From Karalla daura (lineage: Eukaryota > Chordata > Actinopteri > Chaetodontiformes > Leiognathidae), in NCBI GenBank assembly GCA_029224185.1, contig CM055200.1, forward strand, positions 6,446,433 to 6,510,432: a stretch of DNA of 64,000 nucleotides, given 5' to 3'. Shown here in pieces: positions 21,248 through 33,784 of this stretch; position 1 is the stretch's first letter; every line of letters begins with the position of its first letter. Both the position numbers and the translations under genes were made by a program. The notes below the pieces were generated by a model, which searched no databases, was not told the origin of the DNA, and was given only the letters and a program-made list of their open reading frames with translations.

Positions 21248-22813
21248 AGGGGGCTTGTGTGATCTCAGCCGTGTGTGTATTAATTGCGTGTTAGATCAGT
21301 GCTGGGCCTGTTCCGTCCAAGGGCGGCCTGTGATTATAAATAAACTCCCCGTCCCCGCGGAGATGCCACCAGGTCCTGTCTCAGCCCCGCCCCCTTTCCC
21401 ATGGGGCCTCAGCGGCCAGCTCCCAGCAGGCAAAGCGCTCTTTTGTTCAATTACAGCTAATGCAGTAGTTTGCCATTTCCCCCTCCACTTTCTAATTATA
21501 TTTTCAAGTGGAATTTGTTACAGAATTAAAACAAAAAGACAATGAAAAAAAATCCTTTTTGTAAGCCGTGGCTCTTGGGTTTTTTTTTTTTATCTAATAC
21601 TTGCTGTTTGACGTCCCCCGGGGTGCTGTGCTATTCTTTTTCACGGAGCTCTGAATAAACAAGTTCTGCTCGTATTTAAAAGCTGCACTTTCGGAGGAGC
21701 TGGCAAAAGCCAGTGTTAACTGTTTGCGTGCCGAGCATGTGGTCTGGATTACCTCACTTCTGATGTTCTCTGGAGTTACTCGGTCATGCACGGGTGTTTC
21801 ATTTTTCAGCGTTCTACGGTCAGCAAAAAAGAATTCGGGGGGAAAAAATGAACGTCTCGGTATCTTATCACCGTTAAAATCCGCGTTTATCTACCCAATC
21901 CGCATCCTAGTCATGCCTTTGTGCAGTGACTTTCCTTTTTAATGCAAAGCCTCAAAGCCTAATTTAGAAAACAACGATTTTATCGTCCATGTAAGCACTG
22001 TATTATAATTTCATAGCCCAGGAACATCAAACGGGCTCTAATAGAGCCCAAATGTGTTGAATTTGCTGACTTGTATTTTCTTTTCTGTTATTTTATTACA
22101 TTTACATTTTGTTTAAAACAAACCCTGCGTCATGAATTAATGTCTCCAGACTTTTGCTTTTTTTTTCTCCAAAATTCTAAACTAAGCTCCAAGTCCTGCT
22201 CGTAGAGGCAGCACTGTACCCCAATTGAAACCAGTTGTTCCCTGGTGTGTTTCTCCCCTTTCTCCCTCCTCTGCTCCTCCTCCTCCTCCGCGTGGGTTTC
22301 TATCACTCATTTCGTCACGTAGGCCTAAAAGCGTGATGCAAACACCACATTGCCCCTTGATATCTGCTTCATTTGATTTGACAGAGCAAAGATAGGCTCA
22401 GGCAGAAGGCAGAGAAGGCTCCACTGTTACTCTGTGTGTGTGTGTGTGTGTTTGGTTTGTTGCATTTGTTTGTGATAGCTCGCTGTGTGTGATGAGACAT
22501 TAGATTCCATTTCCCTCTATTTTGAAGTCTCTTTTCCCCCCTGTCCTCGCTGCTAATGTTGCTTTTCAGAGGCACTGAGAGATAAGAGGTTACATCTGGT
22601 TGGGTTTCAGTAATATGTAGCAGCTTCGAATGGGGCAGGGTGTGATCTCAGTGTGTGTGTGTGTATGCACATACAGTATGAGTGTGTGTGTGTGTATATG
22701 TCACAGACTGTGTGTCTGCGCATTATTTGTTGTGTGTGTGTGTGTCTTCCTTTTATCCTCCTGTCTGGACCATTTGCTCCTCACTGTCCATGTGCAGCTG
22801 ACACTTACACACT

Positions 22814-22888
<75 letters not shown>
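22814..22888. repeat. CA array, intron 6
   Basis: About 75 bp with one TA interruption. GT runs at 22651-22664 and 22684-22696 lie upstream in inverted arrangement. Confidence 0.95.
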
Positions 22889-23733
22889 CTTACTATATAT
22901 AAACCCAGGTCTCCTGAATCTTTTTTTTCTCCCCCCTCAGCTGCTTGTGTTCCTGTGTTATTTTTCTCAAAGAGAGAGGAAGAGAGAGAAAGAGAAAGAA
23001 AAAAAGCTACTTCTCTGTGCTGTAATACCTTAACTTTTTCATTTTTTTTAAAAACATTTTTTTCTTCCATTTTGTGTTTGAGGAAAGTCTGTGGGAAAAG
23101 TTCTGCTTATTTGGTTATGTCTGTGTTCTGGCTCTGCTTCCCAGAATGAAATTTAAATCTGCATTAGTGGGATTGGTCATCCATTTTTTTCCCCTTTTTG
23201 CTTCATATTTGGACAAAACGCAGTATTTATACTTATGTAGCAATACTGTGAGTTATTTACCTCTCTCTGCTCCACTCTCTCTCTCTCTGGTCTGCTCTGC
23301 CTGGATGACATCACTCCCTGGCGCTGGCTGCGGCCTATCTTAAGTTGTAGCTGTTTTGTATTTTCATCTGCTAGTGGTTTGAGCCAAATGGAGGCAGCCG
23401 TGGATTGCATGCCTCAGAAAGCTGGGAACTAATACAACATGTTCGCTTGCTATTCGTCTCGGCCTTTCTCTTCATCGAGCCCCAATAATCCTGATTGCAT
23501 AAGATTGTTGCAGGGGTGCACAGACACACACAGACACACACACAAACACACTGCGTGACTGTGCTGAGACTTGGCAAATGATGAATTTTGTTTGGAGTTT
23601 GTGTTTTGGTGTGCGCTTTGTGTATTTTAAAAGATGAAAATGGGATGTGCATGCCTAAGAAAGTAAATCAAGAAAATAATCGCAATTGCTTATAAAATCA
23701 ACACAGCTTGTGTTTGAGGGGAAACAGAAGTTG

Positions 23734-23761
23734 ACTCTCTCTCTCTCTCTTTCTCTCTCTC
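23734..23761 (+). repeat. CT microsatellite forming the exon 7 polypyrimidine tract
   Basis: CT repeats with one TT interruption run directly into the CAG acceptor of exon 7. Confidence 0.92.
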
Positions 23762-23763
23762 AG

Positions 23764-23875
23764 ACGTCCTGGAACAGAGATCACGACGACACGGCGTCCA
23801 CACGCTCCGGGGGAACGCCGGGGCCGTCCAGCGGCGGACATACATCGCACAGCGGCGACAACAGCAGTGAACAGG
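23764..23875 (+). CDS. meis1: meis1 coding exon 7 (Ser/Gly-rich linker)
   Basis: 112 nt encode residues 209-246, reading TSWNRDHDDTASTRSGG, TPGPSSGGHTSHSG, DNSSEQG. This is the flexible hydrophilic linker between the PBX-binding domain and the homeodomain. The DTASTRSGG and GHTSHSG forms are MEIS1-specific (MEIS2: DATSTHSAG, GHASQSG). The exon enters in phase 0 and leaves in phase 1 at gtaaag. The acceptor tract is a CT repeat. The exon is isolated by 9.4 kb upstream and 22.5 kb downstream. Confidence 0.98.
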
Positions 23876-24995
23876 GTAAAGAGATCCCCCGCCTGCGTGT
23901 TTCTTCTCATCAGTCAGGATTTCGGTGCTGAGCGTATTACATCTGCTACATTATGTCACGCACACCGGACCAGGTCCGACGAGCTCAGTCGGGCTTGTTT
24001 GAGGAGGTGTTAAGTTTTCGCAGCAGCTCGGAGAGGTCAGAGGTCATAGTCGGCTGCAGAGGAGCAGGTCTGGACGACCCGAGCTATTTGGCTCCGGGGC
24101 AGGTTGGCAGGGCTGAGATGGTCTGGTAGATCACTCCAGGGAGAAGTTTCCATCTTCCTGGCAACTGAGGAGTGTTTTTTGAGTTTGCGCGCCTCTGTTC
24201 CTGCTATATAGCGTATGCTGTTCTGTATAACTCGCTTCCAATTGGGTGACACTTCTTTGTTTTCTGTCATCTTGGATTATTTTCCTGAGGATAACAGCAT
24301 TTTCTCCCCATTGTCACCCGAGCCCATTTAGTATTGTTGGACCCACTGCGTTCACGTGTGTGAGGAAATATAGGCCCGTAAAACAATTTCAGATTCCTCA
24401 GAGGGTGGCTTTTTTTGATTTTATAGAATATAAAAATCTCACATATTTGAGCCTCCATCAACTCTTATTAAGAAACAGTCACTTTGAAGAACGCAGCTGT
24501 TACCATAAGACACTAGCTCTATGCGCTAAGATTCTCATTTATCTTTCCATACATATTACGTTTTGTCTCAAATTTCATTTCATTTAAAAAAGTGTCTGAC
24601 ACCTTAGTTTACACTCTTTCCTCGATCAGCCGACTATGCTGGGGCTGGATGTGTGTGATTTCTAAGAATATGTGTGTGTATGTGTGCGAGGGAGAGAAAG
24701 AAAGAAAACGGCATGGTTAGAGGTGGGATGGGGGTGGGGGTGGGGGGGGGCAAACAAACTGTAGGCAAAAAAGCAACTTCATATATTATTGAAGGCGATG
24801 TCAAGGCGAGCAGTTTGCAGGGTTGCCAGTGCCAGGAGGCAGAGCCTGGGTGGGAGCAGAGAGCGCCGCCATGCCTTCCACTCCAATGAGCAGCCATTTA
24901 TATAGTCAACACACACACTCTGTCTCTCTTTGTCTCTCTGTCTGTCTCTCACTCTGTCTTATCCTCTCTCTTTCTGTGTCTTTCACACACATTCT

Positions 24996-25018
24996 CCTCT
25001 CTCTCTCTCTCTCTCTCT

Positions 25019-25079
<61 letters not shown>
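24996..25079. repeat. CT then CA compound array, intron 7
   Basis: CT to about 25019, a TA step, then about 58 bp of CA. Confidence 0.95.
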
Positions 25080-25081
<2 letters not shown>

Positions 25082-26154
25082 TCTTTCTTTCGCACTCGTC
25101 ATTAATGCTCTGCAGAGGAGCCGAGGGAGCGAGAGGTGAGACACGAGTGGAGTTAAAAATAAAAAGAAAGACAGATGATGTGGAAGAAGAGGGCAGACTG
25201 ATAGAAAAGGGAAATGATGGAAAGACAAAGCAATATTGTGTGTGTGTGTGTGCGTGCATGTGTGTGTGCGCACGCCTCTACCTCAGATGACTAATGGTCT
25301 GGGGCAGCCAGGCAACATCTGATTGGTCGCTCTAATGAGCGTGCTCTGTGTCGAGTTTGGGCTCCTGCTTCTGCGACCTTTGCCCTTTATTGACCAAACT
25401 GACACTTCATTTTTCACATCTTTCCAATTATAGGCCCAGTCCTTTACGTCGGCCCGCCTCCACTCCCTCTCTGTCCCTCTCTCATCATCATCATCATCAT
25501 CACCGCCATCCCTCCGTTTCTCTCTCCCTCTCCTCGCTCCCTCTCTCCTCAACCCTCCCCGGCTATTGTGGGTTCTTGTTTGTTGTTGAAGTTCATTAGA
25601 GGGTAAAATGTGGGGTAGTGTGTGTGTGTGTGCGTATACATGTGCCTGTTTCATGTATGTATGTGTGGTTGTTGTGTGTGTGCCAACTCAATGAATGAGC
25701 TGCTTTGAAGTGATAGACGAGAGCTGGAAGTGAAACATGATGCACGGCTGCAGGTAGCGGGGTAACCTCTGCAACATGTTTGCCATTAGATAAATGGTAA
25801 ATAGTAACATTAGTTTAATTAGTTATTCTTTTGCAGCCACCTTTGATTTCAGTTTCATTGGAAGAACCAAACCAATACAGTTTAGATTTTTTTGTGCCGT
25901 AAACACACTTGATTTTCAGCTTGAACAACTTTCATTAAATCTTTTTAACAATCAGTAATAAACACCTCTGCATACACTGTAATAGTTTGTGTAGTTAATA
26001 AATGCTGACGGATTGATTCATATGGCTGAATGGGACAAATCCCTGCAGTCACATTGCAAAAAGTACTTTTTCACATGCTGTCCACATACTTTTGGCCATG
26101 TCGTGCATTTTTCTCTATTAAGGAAAAATTTGCTCTTTAAAAATAAACAACTGG

Positions 26155-26402
26155 AATTTGGACCGTGGGCCTTTCTGTGTGGAGTTTGCATATACGTGTT
26201 TTATCTAGTCACTCGGTTTCCGCAGAAAGTCCAAAAAGATGCATCTTAAGGTCAATGGGACACTCTAAATTGCCCCAAGGTGTGAGTGTGAATGTGAATG
26301 TGTGTGTGTGTGATGGACTTACAACCTGTCCAGGGTTTATTTCCTGTGCTGGAGAAGGGCACCAGCAGTCGTGTGTTACAGCTGGTAAGATAATGGATGG
26401 AT
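26155..26402 (+). mobile_element. Decayed teleost interspersed repeat, + orientation, GGATGGATG tail
   Basis: Recognisable by the ordered blocks CCTTTCTGTGTGGAGTTTGC, CGGTTTCC-CAGAAAGTCCAAA, ACTCTAAATTGCCCCAAGGT, GTGTGAATGTGAATG, CCTGTCCAGGGTTTATTTCC and a terminal AATGGATGGATG. This order is that of a repeat family very common in fish genomes. I cannot name the family without a repeat library. No coding capacity. Confidence 0.75.
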
Positions 26403-26714
26403 GAAAAAACAGATATTATCAAAGAGCTCTTTATTTTTTGCCTGATTGCTGCCTGTTTGTCATTGCTTTGTCAGTGCCTTTTTATTCGAACATGTGTTAA
26501 CGTGCGTGCACACACACACATGCAGACTCACAACGAGTGTGACGCATAAGCATGCGGTGACAACAGTAAATACCGGAGGACATCTTGGACCGGTTTCAGG
26601 TTTATATGGGTTAAGAGCTATCACTGCCACGTCATATTGGCTCCGGCAAATTGTGTGTCAGTCACTTCGTAATCCCAGTAAGCTGGTTATTTATCTGTTT
26701 GGCACTTTGCTCGC

Positions 26715-27585
26715 TCGCTCCCCGACAGTTTTGCCCTGCTGTCTCTCCTCCCTCTTTCCCTCTCTTTCATCTTCGCATCCTCCCTCTTTTCTCCAGATTT
26801 CCCCTGTCTCCCACCTACTCTCGCGTCTCCCTCTTTCATTTCGCTCTCAGTCGGCTTCTCTCCTCCTGTGAACCCCCATGCTTGTCTGTCTCTCCTCCCC
26901 CTTTTTTCTTCTTCCATGCCTCCCACTCACTCTAAAACACCTTTGTTTATCCTTCTTCTTCTCTCCTTTTCTCACCTCTTTGTTGCTCTTTCTCTCCCTC
27001 TGCTCCTTATCTCTCTCTCTTTTGCAATTTTTGCATCTCTGTTTCTCCTTTGTTTTTAATATATCCACTTGCCTCGTGCGTTTTCCTTTTTTGCTTTCCT
27101 CTCCCTTCATCCATTTTTCACTCTCTCGTGTATATCTTCACCCTTTTCTCTTCTTTTTCATCATTGTCTCTCAATTTCACTTCCTTGTTCCTTTTCTCTT
27201 TACCTTTACACTTCCTTCTGCACTTTGCTTCTCCCTCCTTTCCCATTTCTTCATTGTTCCTTCTTGCATTTCCCTCCACCTCTCTTTCTTTCTCCCTCTT
27301 CTACCTTTTACAGATTGCTTTCTCACTGACCTTTACCTTTCTATCTCTCCCTTCCACTTTCTTCATTTTCCTTCTCTCTGCCCACAGAGCTGCAACGCTA
27401 ATGGTTATCCTTCTCTCCTTTGTTCATTCTCTCCTTCTTGATCTCATCTCTCCTTGAATCCATCCCCTTCGCTCCTTCTCCCATTTAGCTGCCCCTTTTT
27501 CCCCTCCTCTTTTACTTCATTTTGTACTCTCTCTTTGTCTCTCCATCTTTTCCCCGCTCCTTCCCTCCATCATCCCCCTGCAGCA
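26715..27585. repeat. Long polypyrimidine tract, intron 7
   Basis: About 870 bp in which the + strand is overwhelmingly C and T, without a fixed repeat unit. It yields long Leu/Ser/Phe-rich frames (e.g. 26878-27441) that are composition artefacts. Candidate for triplex (H-DNA) formation. Confidence 0.8.
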
Positions 27586-27869
27586 GAGTGAAACAGCTTG
27601 GAGGAAGGATGCGGGATGGTTGAGGGCCTTTCACTAGTGAACTCCAATCTCCTCTTTCAACCTTTTTTTTTCTGAGGCTATTCCTGATACAAACACATGC
27701 TCCGTTCTGCCCTCTCCTCCTAACGGTTCACTGCCCACTGGTTTAAAAATCCCTCATCTCTACCCGGAAACGTAGCATTCACTCTCTTGAATCCAAGAAT
27801 TGTGAGGAGGGCTCTGTGTGATGTAAGATCAGAGGTCTCCACCGCATGTACTGCTGAACTAGATTTCAG

Positions 27870-28155
27870 GATCCATCCATCTTGTCCATCCATCCATCCA
27901 TCCATCCATCCATCCATCCATCCATCCATCCATCCATCCATCCATCCATCCATCCATCCATCCATCCATCCATCCATCCATATACCCATTTACTCTAACA
28001 CTGACACTGAGGAGCAATTTAGGCTCTACTTGACGTAAACATACATGTTTTTCAACTGTGGGAAGAAACTGGAGTACCAAAGAAAAACCCAAAGAAAACC
28101 CACACAGATTTGGTCTGACTGAGATCTTCTCCCTGCGTGGCGACAGCTTGTTTCA
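27870..28155 (-). mobile_element. Same interspersed repeat, - orientation, expanded (CCAT)n tail
   Basis: Read on the minus strand it ends in a very long GGAT tail (27886-27980 on +). Upstream of that come CAACTGTGGGAAGAAACTGG, GAAAACCCACACAG and a CGTGGCGACAGC head-like block near 28136. The tail has expanded to about 95 bp of perfect tetranucleotide. Confidence 0.75.
27886..27980. repeat. (CCAT)n tetranucleotide
   Basis: About 24 perfect units, being the expanded tail of the minus-strand mobile element. Confidence 0.95.
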
Positions 28156-30288
28156 CAACTGAGTGGAATTCAGGAAGAAGATGTGCATTCTTGAGGCAGA
28201 AATTCAAAGAGCTTTTACTCATTAGCAGGTATTTGCATTGACTTGACAAGGAGAATGAGAGCAGCTTAAAAAAATGGTTTTATTTTTGCATGTGGTGACA
28301 ATGCTCACATGCTGAGTTCTTAGTGATGGGTGTTTATGCTTTGACCACAATGCCGGTGGTATTTTTTAGCACTGAATTCCATTGGCAGTCATAAAAAAAT
28401 GGAGGGAGGGAGGGAGGATCACATTTGCTTCACACATGTCATTATAATCAGTCCTGGGTGTCTCCTCTCTTGCTAAAAGAGCAGACGAAGAAGAAAGCCT
28501 CTTATATTTTCTCCTCCCTTACTCTGGGACTTCTTTGTAAACATCCACAAGCTCCGACAGGGAGAGTCGGAGAACGGCCCTGTAGTTAATTAGTCCCACT
28601 CTATTAGCCCAGCTGTTTGCTCGCTGGTTCCTACCAACAGGCCCCTTTGTTTAATACCCAAAAGCCCTCTGGAGAAGGCTCATTGTAGCTGTTGTTGCCT
28701 CGGATCATGCGTCTGTGTGAAGAGTGATGCTCGAAGGGCAGAGGAAAAGCCAACAGATCATATACGGTGGGGTTGGGGGGCAGGCGGCTGTCCCTCATGG
28801 ACACGAGCGAGGGCTTCTCTTTTTCTCCCAGTATAAAGTACCCCTCTTTGCCTGTGTGAATTTGTAAGGACACCCCTTGGCTTCTCTGAGGGCCTGGCGT
28901 GTGAGGGAAACAGAATAACATTCAGGCGCAGAGTCGGGCAGCTGCGGCGATGTGGATCCGAGTGGAGCAGAGTGTTTGCTCTGTTTTTGAAAGCTACAGG
29001 GTTTCCCTCTCCGCTTGTCAGAGGCATCCAGGGAGCAAGGCGATGACTGTCGATATTAGATATGTATCACCAATTACTCAGGCCGTTTGTAAAGAGCGCA
29101 GTGTGCCGCGCCAAGGCAAATAGCTCCCTGTAAGGCCATGTGCGAGTGTCTGCACACATTTCTACTGTTTGAGTAGTGGCCTGAGATTTCTGGTTGTTGG
29201 TCTGATAGCTCGCTCTGAGCCTTTTTCCCCCCTTTTGTCTGGTGCAGTTGGAGGAATTATCAACATGAAATTTATGCTGATCTATGCTGTTTGACTGACC
29301 TTTACTCTGAGCAGTAAATCCAACATTTGAAGATCACAGTCTAATATAGTTTCATCTCTGCTGCACATGAGGTTCTGTTGTACTTGGACTAATTGCTCCA
29401 GCCTGTACAATGAAATTCCTCCATATTCATCGCACTTGATGATTAGAGTAAATTCATCTTTGATGTATGAATGAGTGATGGAGGGAGTGGGAGCCTGTAA
29501 CATCTGGAAGGAATCAAACACGCTCGAGAATGTACTGTAAAGTCTCACTAAATAGACGCCTTGATGCCCAGCGATCATATGCGAGTTTGAGTCCCAGCTT
29601 AGGCTCGTCTTGGTGCAGGACGTCTGCTCCTTCTCCAGGGTGAAACTCTAAAAACATTTGACGGGTCGCTGTGAAACAAGCCTGTGCCTGGCTGTGAATT
29701 CCCGATCGATCAGGCCGGAGTATTCCTGATGACGTCCGCCCATCCATCCACCCTCCGACCTTTGTGCCCTCCAACAAGGTCAGGCCACACAGGAGCTGTC
29801 GCTCTCTGTCTCCTCATTGGCTGCTCTCCAGGGCCGGGGCGAGCAAATGGGGACATGGACAGGGGTGCCAGGCAATCAGCGGCCAGATCCGGCTCAGCCA
29901 ATCGGCCGGCTTCACGTGGCCCCCTCAAAGTCACCGATTAATTGGTCCGATTGTCCAGTAGACTGGAAGAGAGAACTGTGAGTGTCTGTGTGTTGTGTGT
30001 TTATGTGTGTGCGTGTGTTCGCCTCAGTCAATAGCTTTTCCCTCCCAGTAGCCTTTAGCTGCTCTCTGAAAATGTAATAATGAGAGAAAGCGTCACTATT
30101 GAAGAATACGATGCACTTTGGTAAGGAATTTAACAACTTATAGGTTTAAAGGTCCTATAGTCATAACTACATCAGCAGTGTCATGTTGAGTTTGTTCATT
30201 TGTGCCCTTTTCAAAATTTAATGTTCTCATTATTTGAATCCACATTTTGAAATAGAACAGAGAGGGAAACTAAACTTTCGCGTGTATG

Positions 30289-30310
30289 TTGTCTAGACAT
30301 TGTCTAGACG
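30289..30310. promoter_or_regulatory. Tandem palindromic SMAD-binding elements
   Basis: GTCTAGAC occurs at 30291-30298 and again at 30302-30309, inside a direct repeat of TTGTCTAGAC. GTCTAGAC is the classic palindromic SMAD3/4-binding element. The 11-bp repeat period puts both sites on the same helix face. Single copies also occur at 3602-3609 and 39548-39555. Confidence 0.5.
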
Positions 30311-31714
30311 TTACTAAGGAAGATTCCCAGTCCAGTAATTGTCTTACTGGTGTCCAGCTTTCCTGGTAATCTGTTTAAATGTGAGGCTCTGTGGGTAGAT
30401 AAAAGGTGTGTGGTTCCCTCAAACAGTCTGCAGTCTGTTTTACTGGAGGTGTGTGCAAGTACAGGAGCTGGCAGACACAAACAGGAATCTTTCTTTGATT
30501 TCCTCAGTGCAAGAACACAGGGAAACAGAGAGTGGAAGAAGACAAAAGGGAGAGGGAAAAGAATCTGGGTGAACACTGCAAGAGCGTTTTGATGCTGACT
30601 GAAGCAGCATGTCTACGCGTGTGAAAATCCTATAGTGGAAAAGGGAGAGAAATGGAGCATTTATCCCTGACGAGTGTGTTAAGTGCAGCTGAGTGTTGTG
30701 GGGGTATCTAGTGAGGCACACACAGCTCTTTGGAGGTGAACGAGTTGTGGCCTGGGTGATCTGAAACGCTCGTCCTCACAGGTTAAAGTTACGTGTGTGT
30801 GCTCATGTGTGTAAAACAGTTTTATATCTGCAGGGGTCACAAAACCCTCCACTTCACATGTTGTTTATGAAAATCAATATTTGTCAGGCATAAAAGGGTA
30901 ATTGTGTTTCAAAACACCCTGAGAAAACATCCCGCAACAACTCAGCCTTGCCGGTAGGAATGTTTAATCAGCCTCAACAGGATTTACTGCATCGCAAACA
31001 TTATTATCTGCAGTTACCTGGGAAAAGAGATGTTTGGCCTCTCAGTGTCCAATCACGACCTCCCTCTCTCTCAGATTCACTGAGATCTTTTACGACCTCG
31101 CTCCACTGCGGTGGCGGCAGCAGACACGTCCGCCAACGTGTAGCGACTCGCCTCGCACCAAATGATAGCCCTCAGTGGCTTTTTATTGCCTCCTAGGCAA
31201 TAAGCAAACTCCGAGTGGCCCGGGTTTGCCCCTCTTGAAAAAGAGGAAATTGGATCGGGTTCCCACAGAGAGGGGCAAGTTTGCTTTCAGGATTAAGGAC
31301 CGGTGTCAACTGGGTGTTAGGGTCAGGCTGCAAGAAAGAGTCAGAAACACAAGTAAACAAAGTGACTTCCTCTAAGCCTCCCCTGGTCTGTCCTCCCCTG
31401 TCCTCTCGTGCATGAGAACGTAATAGTCATAAACTGTTTGATAACATATCAGAGCGCTCCTGACTGTTTGACTTGGGGATTTATGCGTTATTTGCTGCTG
31501 AGCATGTGCGTCAAGTGAGCCCTCGACATACTTTCTCACATATCCTATATCTTCTATGTGCCTCCTTATTTTATTATTTTCAGTAATGACTGCCAGAGTA
31601 ATGCAGCGCATAGTAAAAAATGTGAGTAAGAGCTCTGGACTGGACAGTATGTGCACAAGGCACACTTGCCATTCACTTCCAGACCAAGGGGAAATTGAGT
31701 CTTCAGTTGACCTA

Positions 31715-31800
31715 AACAAGCGTGTTTGGACTGTGGGAGGAAACCTGAGCACCTGTTGAAAATGGGAAGAACATGCAAACTCCACACAGAAAAGCTTTCA
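31715..31800 (-). mobile_element. Fragment of the same interspersed repeat, - orientation
   Basis: Contains TGTTTGGACTGTGGGAGGAA, GAAGAACATGCAAACTCC and ACACAGAAA in the same order as the other minus-strand copies. Both ends are lost, so this is a short central fragment. Confidence 0.65.
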
Positions 31801-32089
31801 GTTTGGGATTCAGACCTTCTTTGTGCGTGATTTTCACAGATGCACCATGCCGCCCTTCGCTCCTTCTGTGTTACTTTAAATCCCCCTGCATTCATTCTCT
31901 CAGTCACTCTCCGTCTGTTGGGTACACGTGGGTATTTTTGCATGACCGAAGAAATGCAAAGTCTAGCCCAGACCATTACAATCTTCCCTGTGCACAATTT
32001 ACATGAAATACATATTCAGTCATGACATGTACGCTCACCAAATAGCCTCTCTTGTCTTCAATCCCCCTCCTCCCGATTTGCCACCACAC

Positions 32090-32940
32090 AGTGCTTGCTT
32101 AGGAAGCCCTTAAAATGAAACACCGGTGTCACTAATGTCTCTTATTTCCTACACAATTGCTCAGTTTTACCTTTTTTTTCTTTCCTTATTTTATCCATAA
32201 ATGCGCTTGGATCAACCACACAAATGGTTGATCCAAGAAAGAGTGCTGCAGCCATTCATTTGAGAGTAATAAAAAAAAGAGGTTCTACTTCATTTGCTCC
32301 AGTGAGGGAGAGCAAGCGGGAGGGAAATGTATCTTTAGCTCCCATGTTATAATTGTGGCGCACTAATGATGTAGACACATTCTCACTGTCTGTTTACAGG
32401 AAGCGCTCTTCTTTAATTTGCGACTGGCGTGAATGCCAGATGCCTATATCTAATTACTGGTGTTTGCTAAAAGATACTATTTACACACACTTTTTTGCCT
32501 TGTAGAGGTCTCTTGTGTGTCGGGGCGAGGGAGATTATGACAAGAAAAGTTAAATGTGTAAATGTGGTGAAGACTAGTTCTGCTTTTTGATTTTATTTTA
32601 TCTGCACCAATCTTTTTCCCATCTTAAATAAAAGACAAGCTCCTCTCTTCACATGATTTGTACATTTTAGACACAAAGACGCTTTCCCTCCAGTGCCTCT
32701 AAATTCAAGATCTGGTTGAAAAGTGTCAAGTGAGGACTCCGCTCAGGTTTATTTCTGTATGAAGCACCATAATTTGCCCCATTGTCATGTAATCATCTCC
32801 TGAAAGAAGATGCCACTTTTGTCAAATTACTGGATATCTCTCTTTGGAGGAAAAGTTCTCTAGCTTTGATTTGCAAATGTAAACAAGGGGACGCATGGTG
32901 TGCACTTGTCATGCAAATGAAAAGGATACAAAAATTCTAC
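32090..32940. promoter_or_regulatory. Candidate conserved noncoding block, intron 7
   Basis: About 850 bp of repeat-free AT-rich sequence. It includes CACTAATGATG near 32360, TCTAATTACTGG near 32450, and a CATGTAATCATC motif near 32785. A perfect 13-bp hairpin lies at its start (listed separately). Enhancer-like by texture. Confidence 0.35.
32206..32237. repeat. Perfect hairpin, 13-bp arms, 6-nt loop
   Basis: CTTGGATCAACCA (32206-32218) is the exact reverse complement of 32225-32237, with loop CACAAA. It is unlike the neighbouring microsatellites and lies in enhancer-like intron 7 sequence. It is too short for a typical miRNA precursor. Confidence 0.85.
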
Positions 32941-33103
32941 CTAGAAAATAATTTGTCTTGAGTGTTTGTGTCGGAGGGTCTCCAACCCTCCCCTCACCCT
33001 GGGAAGCTTGTCATCGTGTCGAATGGCGACAAATTTGGAATATGTCATCACTTTGCGCTCCTTCTTTTGTTTGTTTTCAATTCGGCTCCAAATTGCCTGG
33101 AAT

Positions 33104-33109
33104 CACACA

Positions 33110-33159
<50 letters not shown>

Positions 33160-33168
33160 CTCTCTCTC
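33104..33168. repeat. CA then CT array, intron 7
   Basis: CA with one TA interruption, then a short CT run. Confidence 0.92.
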
Positions 33169-33736
33169 ACAGACAGAAAATGCCCTGCTCCTCAATCATG
33201 GCCAGACCAGGTTCATAGGGAATCACAGCGACTCATCACTGACGTGTCACAACACATTACATCTGGCCGATAAAACAACCTTAAACTCTCTCTCCCTGCT
33301 CTGTCCTTCCATTTCTGTCACTGCTGACTGTGCCTGCCTCTCCCTCCCTCCTCCCCCTCTGTTGAAGAGGAGCTGAGCTCAGGGCCCAGGAGGCCTCTGA
33401 TCAGATAGATGTTAACTTTTCAGGGAAAACCCTGATAGCAGACGGAAGCAGTCAGATGAACATCGCTGACAGCAGTGACCAGACAAGCCCTGTCATGAGC
33501 CTTTTTTCTTGCCATTACAGCTCAGCTAATACTTTCATTGGAGTTTTTGTTTTAGGATGTAATGAAAGACTGCGCATCTGCAGTGCTGTTACACTGGGGG
33601 AGGAAGAGAGGAAAGAGGAGGAATCAAGGAGGGAGAGGGGAGAGCAAAGAGACAGGGTATTAGCACTTTGTTCACTGGAGAAGCATTGTTTGGCCCCTTG
33701 GCACACACAAGAAGACACACAAATAAGCATCTCTCA

Positions 33737-33737
<1 letters not shown>

Positions 33738-33779
<42 letters not shown>
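33738..33779. repeat. CA microsatellite, intron 7
   Basis: Clean CA run. Confidence 0.93.

Positions 33780-33784
<5 letters not shown>

Noticed and set aside
26878..27441. 187-aa open frame rich in Leu/Ser/Phe, membrane-protein-like
   Set aside because: It lies wholly in the polypyrimidine tract, where C/T codons give Leu, Ser, Phe and Pro and stops are rare. No exon signals or family features.
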